Assembly: GCF_034479375.1 (NCBI RefSeq)
Contig: NZ_CP140155.1
Coordinates: 2,728,001 to 2,792,000, forward strand
Reading direction: 5' to 3'
DNA length: 64,000 nt
DNA from: Rhodopseudomonas palustris
GTDB taxonomy: Bacteria > Pseudomonadota > Alphaproteobacteria > Rhizobiales > Xanthobacteraceae
Below the pieces are notes generated by a model. The model did not search any database, was not told the DNA's origin, and saw only the letters and a program-made list of their open reading frames with translations. The translations under genes were made by a program, and so were the position numbers. Below are positions 54,055-62,871 of this stretch, in pieces. The first letter of the stretch is position 1. Every line of letters starts with the position of its first letter.

Positions 54055-54361
54055 TGGGATTCCGTGACGCGTGCGAGGCGGATCCGGTGATATCGGGATT
54101 GCCGGACATCACGTCCGACGGCGATCGCGGAGCGTTGCGCTTCACCACGCCTGCATCGACCAGCCCCTGCAGCGCGTTCTGCATGACCTCGACGGAGTTG
54201 GCGAACGCCTCGATGGAAAAGATCAGACGCTGGCGAAAGACCTTCTTCGGCGCATTGTTGGCGTCACGCTCGGTGGGCGAGAGGCTGACGATATCGACAC
54301 GCACGATCGACCCGCCGACCGTGATCTCCTCGATTCCGTCAGTATAGATTTCGGCATGCAT
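54032..54361 (-). CDS. Small protein overlapping and preceding the second type I exporter gene
   Basis: 109 residues from ATG 54361, with GGGAGAG upstream. A compact beta/helix domain (about 1-75: HAEIYTDGIEEITVGGSIVRVDIVSLSP, KKVFRQRLIFSIEAFANSVEVMQNALQGLVDAGVVK) is followed by a polar, disordered-looking tail. No signal peptide. The 23-base overlap with the exporter start in another frame shows translational coupling, so it probably serves the secretion system, for example as a chaperone, regulator or coupling factor. I do not recognise a named family. The EVMQNALQGLVDAGVVKR helix is amphipathic. Confidence 0.75.
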   Translation of the reverse strand: MHAEIYTDGIEEITVGGSIVRVDIVSLSPTERDANNAPKKVFRQRLIFSIEAFANSVEVMQNALQGLVDAGVVKRNAPRSPSDVMSGNPDITGSASHASRNPNASSNFR

Positions 54362-54950
54362 CGCGTTCTCTCCCTGGCCCGTGAAATTCGTCTGCAGCGA
54401 CGGCATCGACGCCGCAGCACATGATGTCGGATCCGCTGCTCGGAGACCGCCCCGACGACTCGTCAGGGACGCTGCCGTTGCGCGCAGTCCGTCCGGCGCG
54501 CGCCGATGATTCTCGGCACCCGGCCAAGTGTCGGTGTCCGCGGTTGCAACTTTCCAAGCGGCCCGGCCCGGATCCGCGTCCGGAGGCGAATAGCGAGAAG
54601 CGGAAGCGGCAGCCCGTTCGGCCGAACCCGCCGATTTAATTTCAATACTCCCCGACGCGCGCTTCGGCGCGCCTCGCGGCGATGGGCGGACAACCGTCAC
54701 CGCCTCGTCGACCGCGCCCGCCGATCGGACAAGATCGCCATCCCGCCTTGAATAATATAATAAATTCTCTCCGCGCCGGCCCGGAGGAGGGTCTTGTGGC
54801 CGAATCATCGTTGCCCAATTCGACATGACCAAAAGCACCGCCAGCCACTGACAGAGACAATATCGATGGGGAAATAAATAATCTGGATCAGTCCGACGGT
54901 CAATTAAATTATTATAAAATTAAATCCCCGCTGAGGGTCGACGGGCGCGG
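54362..54950. promoter_or_regulatory. 589-base gap upstream of the second type I operon
   Basis: No gene is supported. The first 270 bases are GC-rich, then AT-rich words appear: CGATTTAATTTCAATACTCC (54632-54651), AATAATATAATAAATTC (near 54752), and the inverted pair CAATTAAATTATTATAAAATTAAATCC (54900-54927). It holds the promoter of the secretion operon, and the 3' end of the RmlA transcript faces into it. Confidence 0.45.
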
Positions 54951-55823
54951 TCAGGCGGTCTGGGCCAGATCGCGCAGATAGATCCCGTAACCGCTTTTCT
55001 CGAGTCCCAGGGCCAGTTCGAGCAGGCGCTCGCGCGGAATGAAACCCTGCCTGTAGGCGATCTCCTCGAGGCAGGCCACTTTCATGCCCTGCCGCGTTTC
55101 GAGCGTCTGGACGAAGCTGCCGGCCTCAATCAGCGACTGAAACGTGCCGGTGTCGAGCCATGCAAAGCCGCGCCCCATGCGTTCGACGTTGAGCGCGCCG
55201 GTGGCGAGGTAGCACATCTGGAGATCGGTAATCTCGAGCTCGCCCCGCGCCGACGGCTTGACGTCGGCGGCATGGCGAACGACGTCGTTGTCGAAGAAGT
55301 AAAGGCCGGTGACCGCCCAGTTCGATTTCGGCGCCGCCGGCTTCTCTTCCACCGTCACCGGCCGATCGTTGGCGTCGAACGACACCACGCCATATCGCTC
55401 CGGATCGCGAACGTGATACGCGAACACCGTGGCGCCCTGCTCGCGCTGCGCCGCGCGCGCCAGCAGTTCGGGCAAGCCATGGCCGAAGAAGATGTTGTCA
55501 CCGAGAACGAGGGCGACCCTGTCGGATCCTATGAATTCGCGGCCGATGATGAATGCTTCCGCCAGTCCGGACGGCTTCGGCTGCTCCGCATAGCTGAGGC
55601 GGATGCCCCATCGGCTGCCGTCGCCGAGCAGCCGCTCGAACTGGGCTCGATCCGCAGGCGTGGTGATGACGAGGATGTCTCTGATCCCTGCGAGCATCAG
55701 CGTCGACAGCGGGTAATACACCATCGGCTTGTCGTAGATCGGCAGGAGCTGCTTGCTGACGCCGAGCGTGAGCGGATAGAGGCGCGTTCCGCTGCCGCCG
55801 GCCAGCACGATTCCCTTTAGCAT
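54951..55823 (-). CDS. rmlA: Glucose-1-phosphate thymidylyltransferase
   Basis: 290 residues from ATG 55823; a longer upstream frame is shadow. Nucleotidyltransferase signature [13 protein letters not shown] (residues 7-19), [49 protein letters not shown], and the allosteric C-terminus typical of RmlA. It converts glucose-1-phosphate and dTTP to dTDP-glucose, the first step to dTDP-rhamnose and related sugars. Next to it lies only a remnant of rmlB, and rmlC and rmlD are absent from the window, so the later steps must be encoded elsewhere if the pathway runs. Confidence 0.95.
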   Translation of the reverse strand: MLKGIVLAGGSGTRLYPLTLGVSKQLLPIYDKPMVYYPLSTLMLAGIRDILVITTPADRAQFERLLGDGSRWGIRLSYAEQPKPSGLAEAFIIGREFIGSDRVALVLGDNIFFGHGLPELLARAAQREQGATVFAYHVRDPERYGVVSFDANDRPVTVEEKPAAPKSNWAVTGLYFFDNDVVRHAADVKPSARGELEITDLQMCYLATGALNVERMGRGFAWLDTGTFQSLIEAGSFVQTLETRQGMKVACLEEIAYRQGFIPRERLLELALGLEKSGYGIYLRDLAQTA

Positions 55824-55927
55824 ACTCCGCTCTCCGGTTAGATTTGGCCGGCTCGCCGGGCTTGCGCGCAGCTCATTCCGGCGAGACGATCCGGCGTCTC
55901 CTGCGGACGCTCCGGGCTGAGACGGGA

Positions 55928-56182
55928 TCATGCGCCGAGCAGCCTGAGCCGCCGACCACCATAGACGCCAGAGCGCAGCGAGGCCCACCAGGCGCCATTT
56001 TCGACGTACCATTCGACCGTGGCCCGCAGTCCCTCCTCGAACGTCCTGCGCGGCTGCCAGCCCAATTCGCGGCGCGTCTTGCTGTCTTCGATCGCGTAGC
56101 GCAGATCGTGCCCGGGACGATCCTCGACGAATGTGACCGCCGATCCAATAAATCCGGCGCCGCCGGTCACCAACACACGCAT
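55928..56182 (-). pseudogene. rmlB: Internally deleted dTDP-glucose 4,6-dehydratase (rmlB remnant)
   Basis: 84 codons. The first about 16 residues ([16 protein letters not shown]) are the NAD-binding start of an RmlB. They run directly, in frame, into [19 protein letters not shown]...[24 protein letters not shown], which is the C-terminal region of RmlB. About 250 internal residues, including the catalytic Tyr-x-x-x-Lys, are missing. The join suggests a single deletion event that kept the frame. It sits where an active rmlB is expected, 105 bases upstream of rmlA. It cannot be an active dehydratase. Confidence 0.85.
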
Positions 56183-56487
56183 TATATTACCTCATATTTA
56201 ATCCGGATGGACGCCCACTCGGCGACCCGGACGTCTGGCAAGGTCCAAATCCGGTCGAAGCGACAAATCGGTCGACGGATCAGACGGATGCAACGAATGG
56301 AAATTAACCAAAATCGCCGAAATAGGCCTGAATTGAATTATAAATATTTAATTTTTGCAACCACTTTCTTTATTGATAATAATAGTATTAAATCTCTGGA
56401 CGAGCGGCGACCGGGTGTTTTGTGGCCGGTGTGCATGCGGGTGAACGGCTTTCTCCCCGACTCAACCGACGGCTTGGTGGGTTTCCA
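56183..56487. promoter_or_regulatory. AT-rich divergent gap before the tyrosine autokinase gene
   Basis: 305 bases. AT-rich at both ends: TATTATATTACCTCATATTTAATCC near 56183-56208 and AATTATAAATATTTAATTTTTGC to ATTGATAATAATAGTATTAAATC at about 56335-56397. It should contain promoters for the rmlB remnant/rmlA unit (minus) and for the kinase-export operon (plus). Confidence 0.45.
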
Positions 56488-58812
56488 ATGCTTCAAAGCA
56501 ATATCCTGCAAACGGGAAGGATGGTCCCGCTGTATGACGGCCCGCAGGGCGACGAAGGCGCCGGCGGCGGTATCGGGCAGCTCGTCGAATTTGCCATCGG
56601 ATTCCTCCGGCGCCAGTACGCGGTCATCATCTTCTCGACCATCCTGACGGTCGTCGGCGCCGGGATCTACCTCAAGACGGCGACCCCGACCTTCACCGGC
56701 CAAGTCAAGATCCTGTTCAGCAACCAGAAAACGGCATTCGTCCAGCAACAATCGCTGGTCGCCGAGGCCACCATCGACTCCGTCCAGATCGAGACCCAGC
56801 TCCAGGTCCTGAAGTCCAAGGCCGTCGCCACGTCGGTCATCCAGAAGCTGAAGCTCTATGACGACAGAGACTTCAAGTCGTCGGACCGCCTCCGCGCCTT
56901 CTTCCGCCGGGTAAGGGCCTGGCTGTCGATGGCGCCGCTGGAGCCGGTCGTCGACGAGACCGCCACGGCCGACCAGCTCGCCCTCGCATTCGCCGACCGG
57001 CTCACCGCCAACCGTGTCGGGATGAGCAATGTGATCGAGGTGAGCTACAATGCCAGCACGGCCGACCGGGCGGCGGAGATCGCCAATGCCGTCGCGAACG
57101 AGTACATCCTCGATCAGTTGAACGCGAAGTTCGAGGCGAACAAGAACGCCACGGCCTGGCTGCAGGACCGGCTGCGCGAGCTGGGTCAGCAGGCGCTGAC
57201 CGCGGAGCGCGCGGTCAATGCCTTCAAGTCGGAGAACAATCTCGTCGTCAGCGACGGCAAGCTGATCGACGACCAGCAGATCGCCGAACTCAACAGCAGG
57301 CTGGTCGCGGCGCGCGCGCTGACCTCTGACAGCCTCGCTCGCCTCAACCGGTTCGAAGAAGTCATTCACGCCATCACTCCGGACAGCCTGAGCCTGGGCG
57401 GCATCGACTCGCCGGGCTCCGAGGTGCTGCTCAATCCGATCATCAACACGTTGCGCCAGCAATATCTCGACCATGCCCGACGGGAATCCGACTGGTCGTC
57501 CCGGTTCGGCAAGAGCCATCTCGCCGTCATCAATCTGCGCAACCGCATGCGCGACATTCGCACCTCGATCGTGGAGGAAGTCCGCCGCCTCTCCGAGACA
57601 AGCCGGAGCGACTACGAGATCGCCAAGCAGAAACAGCAGCAGATCGAGAACCAGCTCGCTTCGGCCGTGTCACGGTCGCGCACCAGTAACTCGGCGGAGC
57701 TGACGATGCGGGAGCTCGAGACCAGCGCCAAGAGCTATCGCAGCCTGTATGAGAGCTTCCTGCAGCGCTACATGGGGTCGGTTCAGCAGGAATCCTTCCC
57801 CAGCGCGGGCGCGCGTATCATCGCCTCGGCCTCGCCGCCGCCGAGCAAGAGCAAGCCCAAATCGTCGCTCATCATCGCGTTCGGGTTCGCCGCCGGTCTG
57901 GGACTGGGCGTCGGGCTCGGCTTGCTGCGGGACGTGATGGACCGGGTTTTCCGGACCTCGGCTCAGCTCGAAGCGGCGCTGCGATTGCCCTGCCTGTCGC
58001 TGGTGCCTCTGCTCAGGGACGTCGACCCGCCGGCACCGGCGAGCCCGCCGCCGCCCGGGAACGAGGTCCGGACCATATCGCGGCGATCCATCGGCTATTG
58101 GGCGGCGACGGCGATGCCGCTGTCCCGATTCGCCGAGTCGATCCGGGCCATCAAGCTGGCCATCGATCTGAACCAGAGCCCCGCCGCTCACAAGATCGTC
58201 GGGATCACGTCATCGTTGCCGAATGAAGGAAAAACCACCATCGCGGCGTCGCTGGCCCAGCTCATCGCGCATGCCGGCAAACGCGTCATCGTGGTGGATT
58301 GCGATCTGCGTAACCCGTCCCTGTCGATGAGTCTCGCACCTGCAGCAACGGCCGGCCTGATCGAGATCATCGCCGGGGCCAAGCAGCTCAACGAGGTGAC
58401 GTGGCACGACAAAAGCACAGGGCTCACCCTTCTGCCGATCGCGAAGAAGGGACCGCTGTTCCACACCAGCGAGATCCTGTCGGCGGAGCCGACCCGCGCG
58501 CTGTTCGACAAGCTCCGGGCGAGCTACGACTATGTGATCGTCGACCTTCCGCCGCTGGCGCCGATCGTCGACGTCCGGGCGACGACGTCGCTGGTCGATT
58601 GTTTCGTCCTGGTGGTGGAGTGGGGGCGGACGAAGATCGACGTCGTCCAGCACGCCTTGCATACCGCGCCGAATGTCGGTGAAGCGATCCTCGGCACGGT
58701 GCTCAACAAGATCGATATGAACGTCATGAAGCGCTACGACAGCCCGCATAGCGACTATTATAATTCCGAGCACTACGGAAGGTACGGCTACGTCGATCAG
58801 GACGGGAAGTGA
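56488..58812 (+). CDS. Wzc/ExoP-like polysaccharide co-polymerase and tyrosine autokinase
   Basis: 774 residues from ATG 56488; earlier in-frame starts exist but are less supported. N-terminal Wzz-type segment with a membrane span (AVIIFSTILTVVGAGIYLK), a periplasmic coiled-coil region, GNVR-like sequence before the second span (LIIAFGFAAGLGLGVGLGLL), then a cytoplasmic BY-kinase: Walker A SSLPNEGKTT (about 574), Walker A' VDCDLRNPSLS, Walker B YDYVIVDLPPL. The tail is tyrosine-rich (YDSPHSDYYNSEHYGRYGY), the usual autophosphorylation cluster. It controls chain length and couples polymerisation to the outer-membrane channel, encoded next. Confidence 0.94.
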   Translation: MLQSNILQTGRMVPLYDGPQGDEGAGGGIGQLVEFAIGFLRRQYAVIIFSTILTVVGAGIYLKTATPTFTGQVKILFSNQKTAFVQQQSLVAEATIDSVQIETQLQVLKSKAVATSVIQKLKLYDDRDFKSSDRLRAFFRRVRAWLSMAPLEPVVDETATADQLALAFADRLTANRVGMSNVIEVSYNASTADRAAEIANAVANEYILDQLNAKFEANKNATAWLQDRLRELGQQALTAERAVNAFKSENNLVVSDGKLIDDQQIAELNSRLVAARALTSDSLARLNRFEEVIHAITPDSLSLGGIDSPGSEVLLNPIINTLRQQYLDHARRESDWSSRFGKSHLAVINLRNRMRDIRTSIVEEVRRLSETSRSDYEIAKQKQQQIENQLASAVSRSRTSNSAELTMRELETSAKSYRSLYESFLQRYMGSVQQESFPSAGARIIASASPPPSKSKPKSSLIIAFGFAAGLGLGVGLGLLRDVMDRVFRTSAQLEAALRLPCLSLVPLLRDVDPPAPASPPPPGNEVRTISRRSIGYWAATAMPLSRFAESIRAIKLAIDLNQSPAAHKIVGITSSLPNEGKTTIAASLAQLIAHAGKRVIVVDCDLRNPSLSMSLAPAATAGLIEIIAGAKQLNEVTWHDKSTGLTLLPIAKKGPLFHTSEILSAEPTRALFDKLRASYDYVIVDLPPLAPIVDVRATTSLVDCFVLVVEWGRTKIDVVQHALHTAPNVGEAILGTVLNKIDMNVMKRYDSPHSDYYNSEHYGRYGYVDQDGK

Positions 58813-58916
58813 CCACGCCGCGCCTGCTCCTCCAATGTGATTATGTGGCGGCAGCGCAACATTAGGAAACTCAATTTAAAAGTGCACAATATCCAGCTGG
58901 TTTGAATCGACGAGGG

Positions 58917-60200
58917 ATGCGACTCTGTGCCCCTACGTGGTTAGTTTTGTTGGGGGCTCTCCTGAGCAGTTTTCAGCACGGTCTGGCGATGCTTTGGATC
59001 GCAGCTCTTTCATTCGCTGGCGCGGGCTGTTCGATCATGCCGGCCAGCGGACCTCAGAGCATGGACATCCGGACCGGCAGGAATGCCGAGCCGGACAGCC
59101 TTCCTTATGCGGTGGTGCGCCTGACCCCCGACGTCGTTGAGGTGCTTGGTCGGCACTCGCCGCGGCTGTCCACCGCCTTCGCCAACCGTGCGCCGCCAAA
59201 GGCGTTCCACTTCGGCATCGGCGACATCGTCAGCGTAACGATTTTCGAGGCGGCAGCCGGCGGCCTGTTCATCCCGGCCGAGGCGGGCGTGCGGCCCGGC
59301 AACTTTGTCGTCATCCCGAACCAGGCCGTTGACGACCGCGGCAATATCACCGTTCCCTATGCCGGACCGATCCGGGTGATCGGCCGTACCCCGGCCGAAG
59401 TGCAGCGCGCCATCGTCGATGCGCTCAAAAATCGCGCCATCGAACCCCAGGTGGTGGTGTCCGTGGTCGAGCAGCGAACCTCGCTGATCAGCGTGCTGGG
59501 CGACGTAAGGGCGTCAGGCCGCTTCCCGGCCAGCCCGTCCGGAGAGCGCATCGTCGACGTCATCGCCCGCGCGGGCGGACCCGCTTCTCAGGGTTACGAC
59601 ATGTGGGTCACCCTGGAGCGCCGGGGTCATCGGGCGAGCGTCCCGTTCGGCGCCCTTGTCTATGAGCCCGCCAACAACATCTACGTGCTCCCGTCCGACA
59701 TCATCTATCTGTACAATCAGGCCCAGACCTTCGTCGCCTTCGGCGCCGCGGGAAATCAGGGCCAGTACAAGTTCGACGCATGGCGGATTTCGCTCGCCGA
59801 AGCGGTTGGCAAGGTCGGCGGTCTGGCCGACGATCAGGCCGATCCGGGCGCCGTCTTCCTCTACAGGGGAGAAACCAGGGAAGTCGCGCGCCAACTCGGC
59901 GTCGATGTCACCCGGTTCGAGGGCCCCATCGTGCCGGTGGTCTATTCGGTCAACCTGCGCGATCCCGGAGGGTATTTCCTGACGCAGTCCTTCGAGATGC
60001 GCAATAAAGACGTGATCTTCATCTCGAACGCAGGTGCCGTCGAGACCACCAAGTTCCTGGTCTTCCTGCGCACCATCATGGCCACGGCGAACGACCCGAT
60101 CCTGTACGCGATCAACGGCTACGCGCTGAAGGCCGCGATCAACGGCGGTACAAATACGATCATCACAACGCCGACGCCGATCACCACCGCCCCCCGCTAG
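58917..60200 (+). CDS. Outer-membrane polysaccharide export protein (Wza/GumB/ExoF type)
   Basis: 427 residues from ATG 58917; a TTG at 58902 and an ATG at 58989 are alternatives. A long hydrophobic N-terminus ends in FAGAGCSIMP, a lipoprotein-like Cys although the -3 residue (Gly) is atypical. Poly_export domain (about 105-200: FGIGDIVSVTIFEAAAGG, GNITVPYAGPIRVIGRTPAEVQRAI), then SLBB repeats (ISVLGDVRASGRFPASPSGERIVDVIARAGGPASQG; FDAWRISLAEAVGKVGG). It forms the export channel with the kinase encoded 104 bases upstream. Confidence 0.93.
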   Translation: MRLCAPTWLVLLGALLSSFQHGLAMLWIAALSFAGAGCSIMPASGPQSMDIRTGRNAEPDSLPYAVVRLTPDVVEVLGRHSPRLSTAFANRAPPKAFHFGIGDIVSVTIFEAAAGGLFIPAEAGVRPGNFVVIPNQAVDDRGNITVPYAGPIRVIGRTPAEVQRAIVDALKNRAIEPQVVVSVVEQRTSLISVLGDVRASGRFPASPSGERIVDVIARAGGPASQGYDMWVTLERRGHRASVPFGALVYEPANNIYVLPSDIIYLYNQAQTFVAFGAAGNQGQYKFDAWRISLAEAVGKVGGLADDQADPGAVFLYRGETREVARQLGVDVTRFEGPIVPVVYSVNLRDPGGYFLTQSFEMRNKDVIFISNAGAVETTKFLVFLRTIMATANDPILYAINGYALKAAINGGTNTIITTPTPITTAPR

Positions 60201-60206
60201 GCCCAT

Positions 60207-60231
60207 CCGGTTCTGACAATGTCAGAACCGG
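60207..60231. terminator. Perfect hairpin after the export-protein gene
   Basis: 11-bp perfect stem (60207-60217 with 60221-60231) with loop AAT, beginning 7 bases after the stop codon. No T-run follows, so it may be a processed 3' end or attenuator rather than a full intrinsic terminator. Confidence 0.55.
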
Positions 60232-60673
60232 AGCGTCAGATTGCCGATTTGGCGCGTTTTCCTCCGCGCGCCCCCTACTGCACATCGCTTGGGGACACTC
60301 TGGCCGACGGTCCGGCCGGCGGGGCTGAGGCTGTCGAGCCTTCGGCTCGAAGGGGATGGGACGGGCCTGCTCACGACCGCGGCTTTGACCCCAAACCAAA
60401 GGCGTGAGCGAGGCCGTTGGTGGCGGCGCTGAGCGGACCGACCCGGTCGGCGGCCGCCCCAACCAAGCCCGGCAGCGGCCTGCAACGTCTCCGTCTCCAT
60501 GTCGGGCCGAGCGGCCGGCCTCCAGACCACCGCGGTCGTTGTTGCGGTTGCGCCGCCGAACGCATCTTCTGCCCGCATTGCGCAAATCTATTATATCGGA
60601 TTATATTTATTTAATTATTTATTCGTGGCGAGCGGGTCCGCCGCCGATCTCATTTGATGTCCAGGGAGCGGCT
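60232..60673. promoter_or_regulatory. GC-rich then AT-rich gap before the membrane-protein gene
   Basis: About 440 bases with no supported gene. The first 350 bases are GC-rich with short frames on both strands and no ribosome sites. From 60585 to 60635 comes an A/T island (CTATTATATCGGATTATATTTATTTAATTATTTATTCG-type sequence, shown here by its end words CTATTATATC and TTTAATTATTTATTCG). It probably holds a separate promoter for the membrane protein. Confidence 0.4.
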
Positions 60674-62668
60674 ATGAGCGCGAACGTTGCGTTTCTGATG
60701 TATTGCGGCTTGATCATCTCCGTTCCGGCGCTCCTCATCGCCCAGGGTGCGGCTGCCGGCGGGATCGTTGCGCTGTTCGCGGCGGCCATCCTGGCGATTG
60801 CCGCTGCGACATCTCCATCCTGGGATCAATCCAGGCTGCCGCGCCTCGCCCATCCGGTCATCCTCGTTGGGTTGGCAGGGGCCTTTCTGGTGATGCTTGT
60901 CCAGATCGCGCCGATGTCGGGCGGCCCGCTGATCAACCCGATCTGGAGCAGCGCCGCCGCGGCCATCGGAGAAGCACCGACCGGCTCCGTCACGATCGAT
61001 ACCGGGGTGACCTTCCTCGCCATCTGCCGCCTGACGTCGATGGTCGTCATCGCCCTGCTCGCGGTCGTTCTTGCGCAGCATCGCCGCGACGCCGAACGAC
61101 TGCTCCTCGTCCTGACCGGAATTGCGACGGTGGTCTCGCTGCAACGACTCGCGAGTTACCTCCCTGTTCCGGACTCCGCCCGTTTCCTGCCGTCGGCAGC
61201 GCAGGGTGCCGCCGAGACGATCAGCGTCTTCGGCGTTGTGCTGACCGCAGCGACGGTCATCCGGGAATACGAACGCGCGCGGCCGAGCCGATCGCGTCCC
61301 CGTCAGCCGTCAGCCTCTTCGCCCGCCGCGTTCGCCGTTGCGGTCGCTGCATTGCTCGTCAATTTCGCCGCAGTCATCTCCAGCGGAGATCCGACCACGC
61401 TGTTCGCCGCCGTGTTTGGTGCCAGCGTCGTGCTGGCCGTGCTGACTATTCGCAAGGCCCATCTCAGTTCCTGGGGCCGGGCCGGGACCGCCGCGGTGTT
61501 TGCGCTCGCCCTCGCAACCTTCATTGCATTCATGCCCGGCCGCGCCGAAAGCGATTTCATCACGCGTATGACCGACGACGCCAGGCTGCTGGGCGCAGGT
61601 GCCGGGACGCTCTCGGCGCTTGCGCCGATCTACGGCGAAGGGGCGACCGCGCCGGCGGCTTCGACTGCCGCGACGCTGACCATCGAAATGGGGCGGCCGT
61701 TTCTGTGGCTGACCGTCCTGACCGCCGCTTCATGGGCGTTGCTTCTGCTGAAGGGCGCGCTGCAGCGCGGGCGGGACTATGTCTACGCGGCTGCGGGCGC
61801 GGGCTGCATTGCGGCATTACTGCTCTCGGCGCTATCGAGCGAAGGCGGCCTCTCGCTCGCAGCTTGCGTCATTCTGAGCGCCACGCTCGGGCTGGGCCTG
61901 TCACACAGCAAGCGTGAGACGCCCCCGGCTTCCGCGGCTTCCGCCCCGCTGCAATCGCCGGCGGAGCCCCCCGACCCCCGATCGTTCGCGCGGTGGCCGC
62001 ATGTCGTCGTCGGCGTCGCCGGGCTGCTGCTGGCGGGACAGGGCGCCTGGATTCTCCTGCCGGAGATTTCTCGCCCGCCCGCGATCGGTTTCCCCAGCGA
62101 TCAGCGGCATGCGACCGTCCCGCGGCAGCATCAGGACATGGCGCTGAGGTCGGCGTCCCTGGCGGCCGTGCGAGGCGACCTCTGGGCTGACGCCGCGTTC
62201 ACCCATGCGGGGATGCTGTGGACCGACCCGGCGCTCGAGCTCGAAGCGGGCGACGGGCGAAACGCCGGCATTGCGGCGAGCCTGCTCAAGGCCCTGCACT
62301 ACGCTCCGCATCGCGGCGATGCGTGGCTGATGCTGGCCTCGTCCTGCGAACGGCTGAAGCTGCCGGCCTGCAATGTCGGGGCGCTGCTGAAGATGTCTTA
62401 CTACACGGCTCCCGATCAGGCCGCGCTGCTGCCGTTGCGGCTGTCGCAGGTGCTGCGCTTGGCGGCACTCTCCGGCGACGACGAACTCGCCGACATGGCC
62501 CGCCGCGATATCCGCTTCGTGCTGACGCGGTCCACCGAGCTTCGCCCCGCGTTGAGCGCGGCCTATCGATGGGCCTCTCCCCCAGGCAGGCGCCTTGTCG
62601 AACAGACCGTCACTCCGCTCGACCCCGCCTACCTGAAAAATCTCCGCGCCGGCTCGCCTCGAGCGTGA
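60674..62668 (+). CDS. Large polytopic membrane protein with periplasmic C-terminal domain, unknown (possible Wzy/ligase-like)
   Basis: 664 residues from ATG 60674, with GGGAG 5 bases upstream. At least ten hydrophobic spans from residue 5 to about 465 (VAFLMYCGLIISVPALLIA, GIVALFAAAILAIAAAT, VILVGLAGAFLVMLVQIAP, FLAICRLTSMVVIALLAVVLA and others), a proline-rich linker, another span (VVVGVAGLLLAGQGAWIL), then a soluble alpha-helical C-terminus of about 190 residues with TPR-like helices. The layout (multi-span plus TPR-like C-terminus) resembles some O-antigen ligase/Wzy proteins, but I see no diagnostic motif. Its position between the Wza-like and initiating transferase genes supports a role in polymerisation or export. 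Confidence 0.75.
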   Translation: MSANVAFLMYCGLIISVPALLIAQGAAAGGIVALFAAAILAIAAATSPSWDQSRLPRLAHPVILVGLAGAFLVMLVQIAPMSGGPLINPIWSSAAAAIGEAPTGSVTIDTGVTFLAICRLTSMVVIALLAVVLAQHRRDAERLLLVLTGIATVVSLQRLASYLPVPDSARFLPSAAQGAAETISVFGVVLTAATVIREYERARPSRSRPRQPSASSPAAFAVAVAALLVNFAAVISSGDPTTLFAAVFGASVVLAVLTIRKAHLSSWGRAGTAAVFALALATFIAFMPGRAESDFITRMTDDARLLGAGAGTLSALAPIYGEGATAPAASTAATLTIEMGRPFLWLTVLTAASWALLLLKGALQRGRDYVYAAAGAGCIAALLLSALSSEGGLSLAACVILSATLGLGLSHSKRETPPASAASAPLQSPAEPPDPRSFARWPHVVVGVAGLLLAGQGAWILLPEISRPPAIGFPSDQRHATVPRQHQDMALRSASLAAVRGDLWADAAFTHAGMLWTDPALELEAGDGRNAGIAASLLKALHYAPHRGDAWLMLASSCERLKLPACNVGALLKMSYYTAPDQAALLPLRLSQVLRLAALSGDDELADMARRDIRFVLTRSTELRPALSAAYRWASPPGRRLVEQTVTPLDPAYLKNLRAGSPRA

Positions 62669-62744
62669 TCGAGCAAGGTCCGGCATCCGAAAGCGCGCGA
62701 ATTCCCGCCCAAGAAACGGCGACCGGGATCGAGTGATCGGGCCC

Positions 62745-62871
62745 TCGCCGACCTCCAAACCCTGGGGAATAATTTAATTCGCCGGACAATTATTTAATAA
62801 ACCACTTGCAAATTAACTGCCTCCATAGAATTATAATTAACAGTTAATTTTTAATATAATTGGTGGCGACC
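62745..62871. promoter_or_regulatory. AT-rich island before the initiating transferase gene
   Basis: Words ATAATTTAATTCGCC, CAATTATTTAATAAACC, GCAAATTAACTG, TTATAATTAACAGTTAATTTT and TAATATAATTGG are packed into about 100 bases just upstream of the ATG at 62872, next to a GGTGG ribosome binding region. Confidence 0.5.

Noticed and set aside
58902..58988. Choice among TTG 58902, ATG 58917 and ATG 58989 as start of the Wza-like gene
   Set aside because: No candidate has a well-spaced ribosome binding site. I chose 58917 because it keeps the hydrophobic leader before the Cys, but the TTG and later ATG cannot be excluded.
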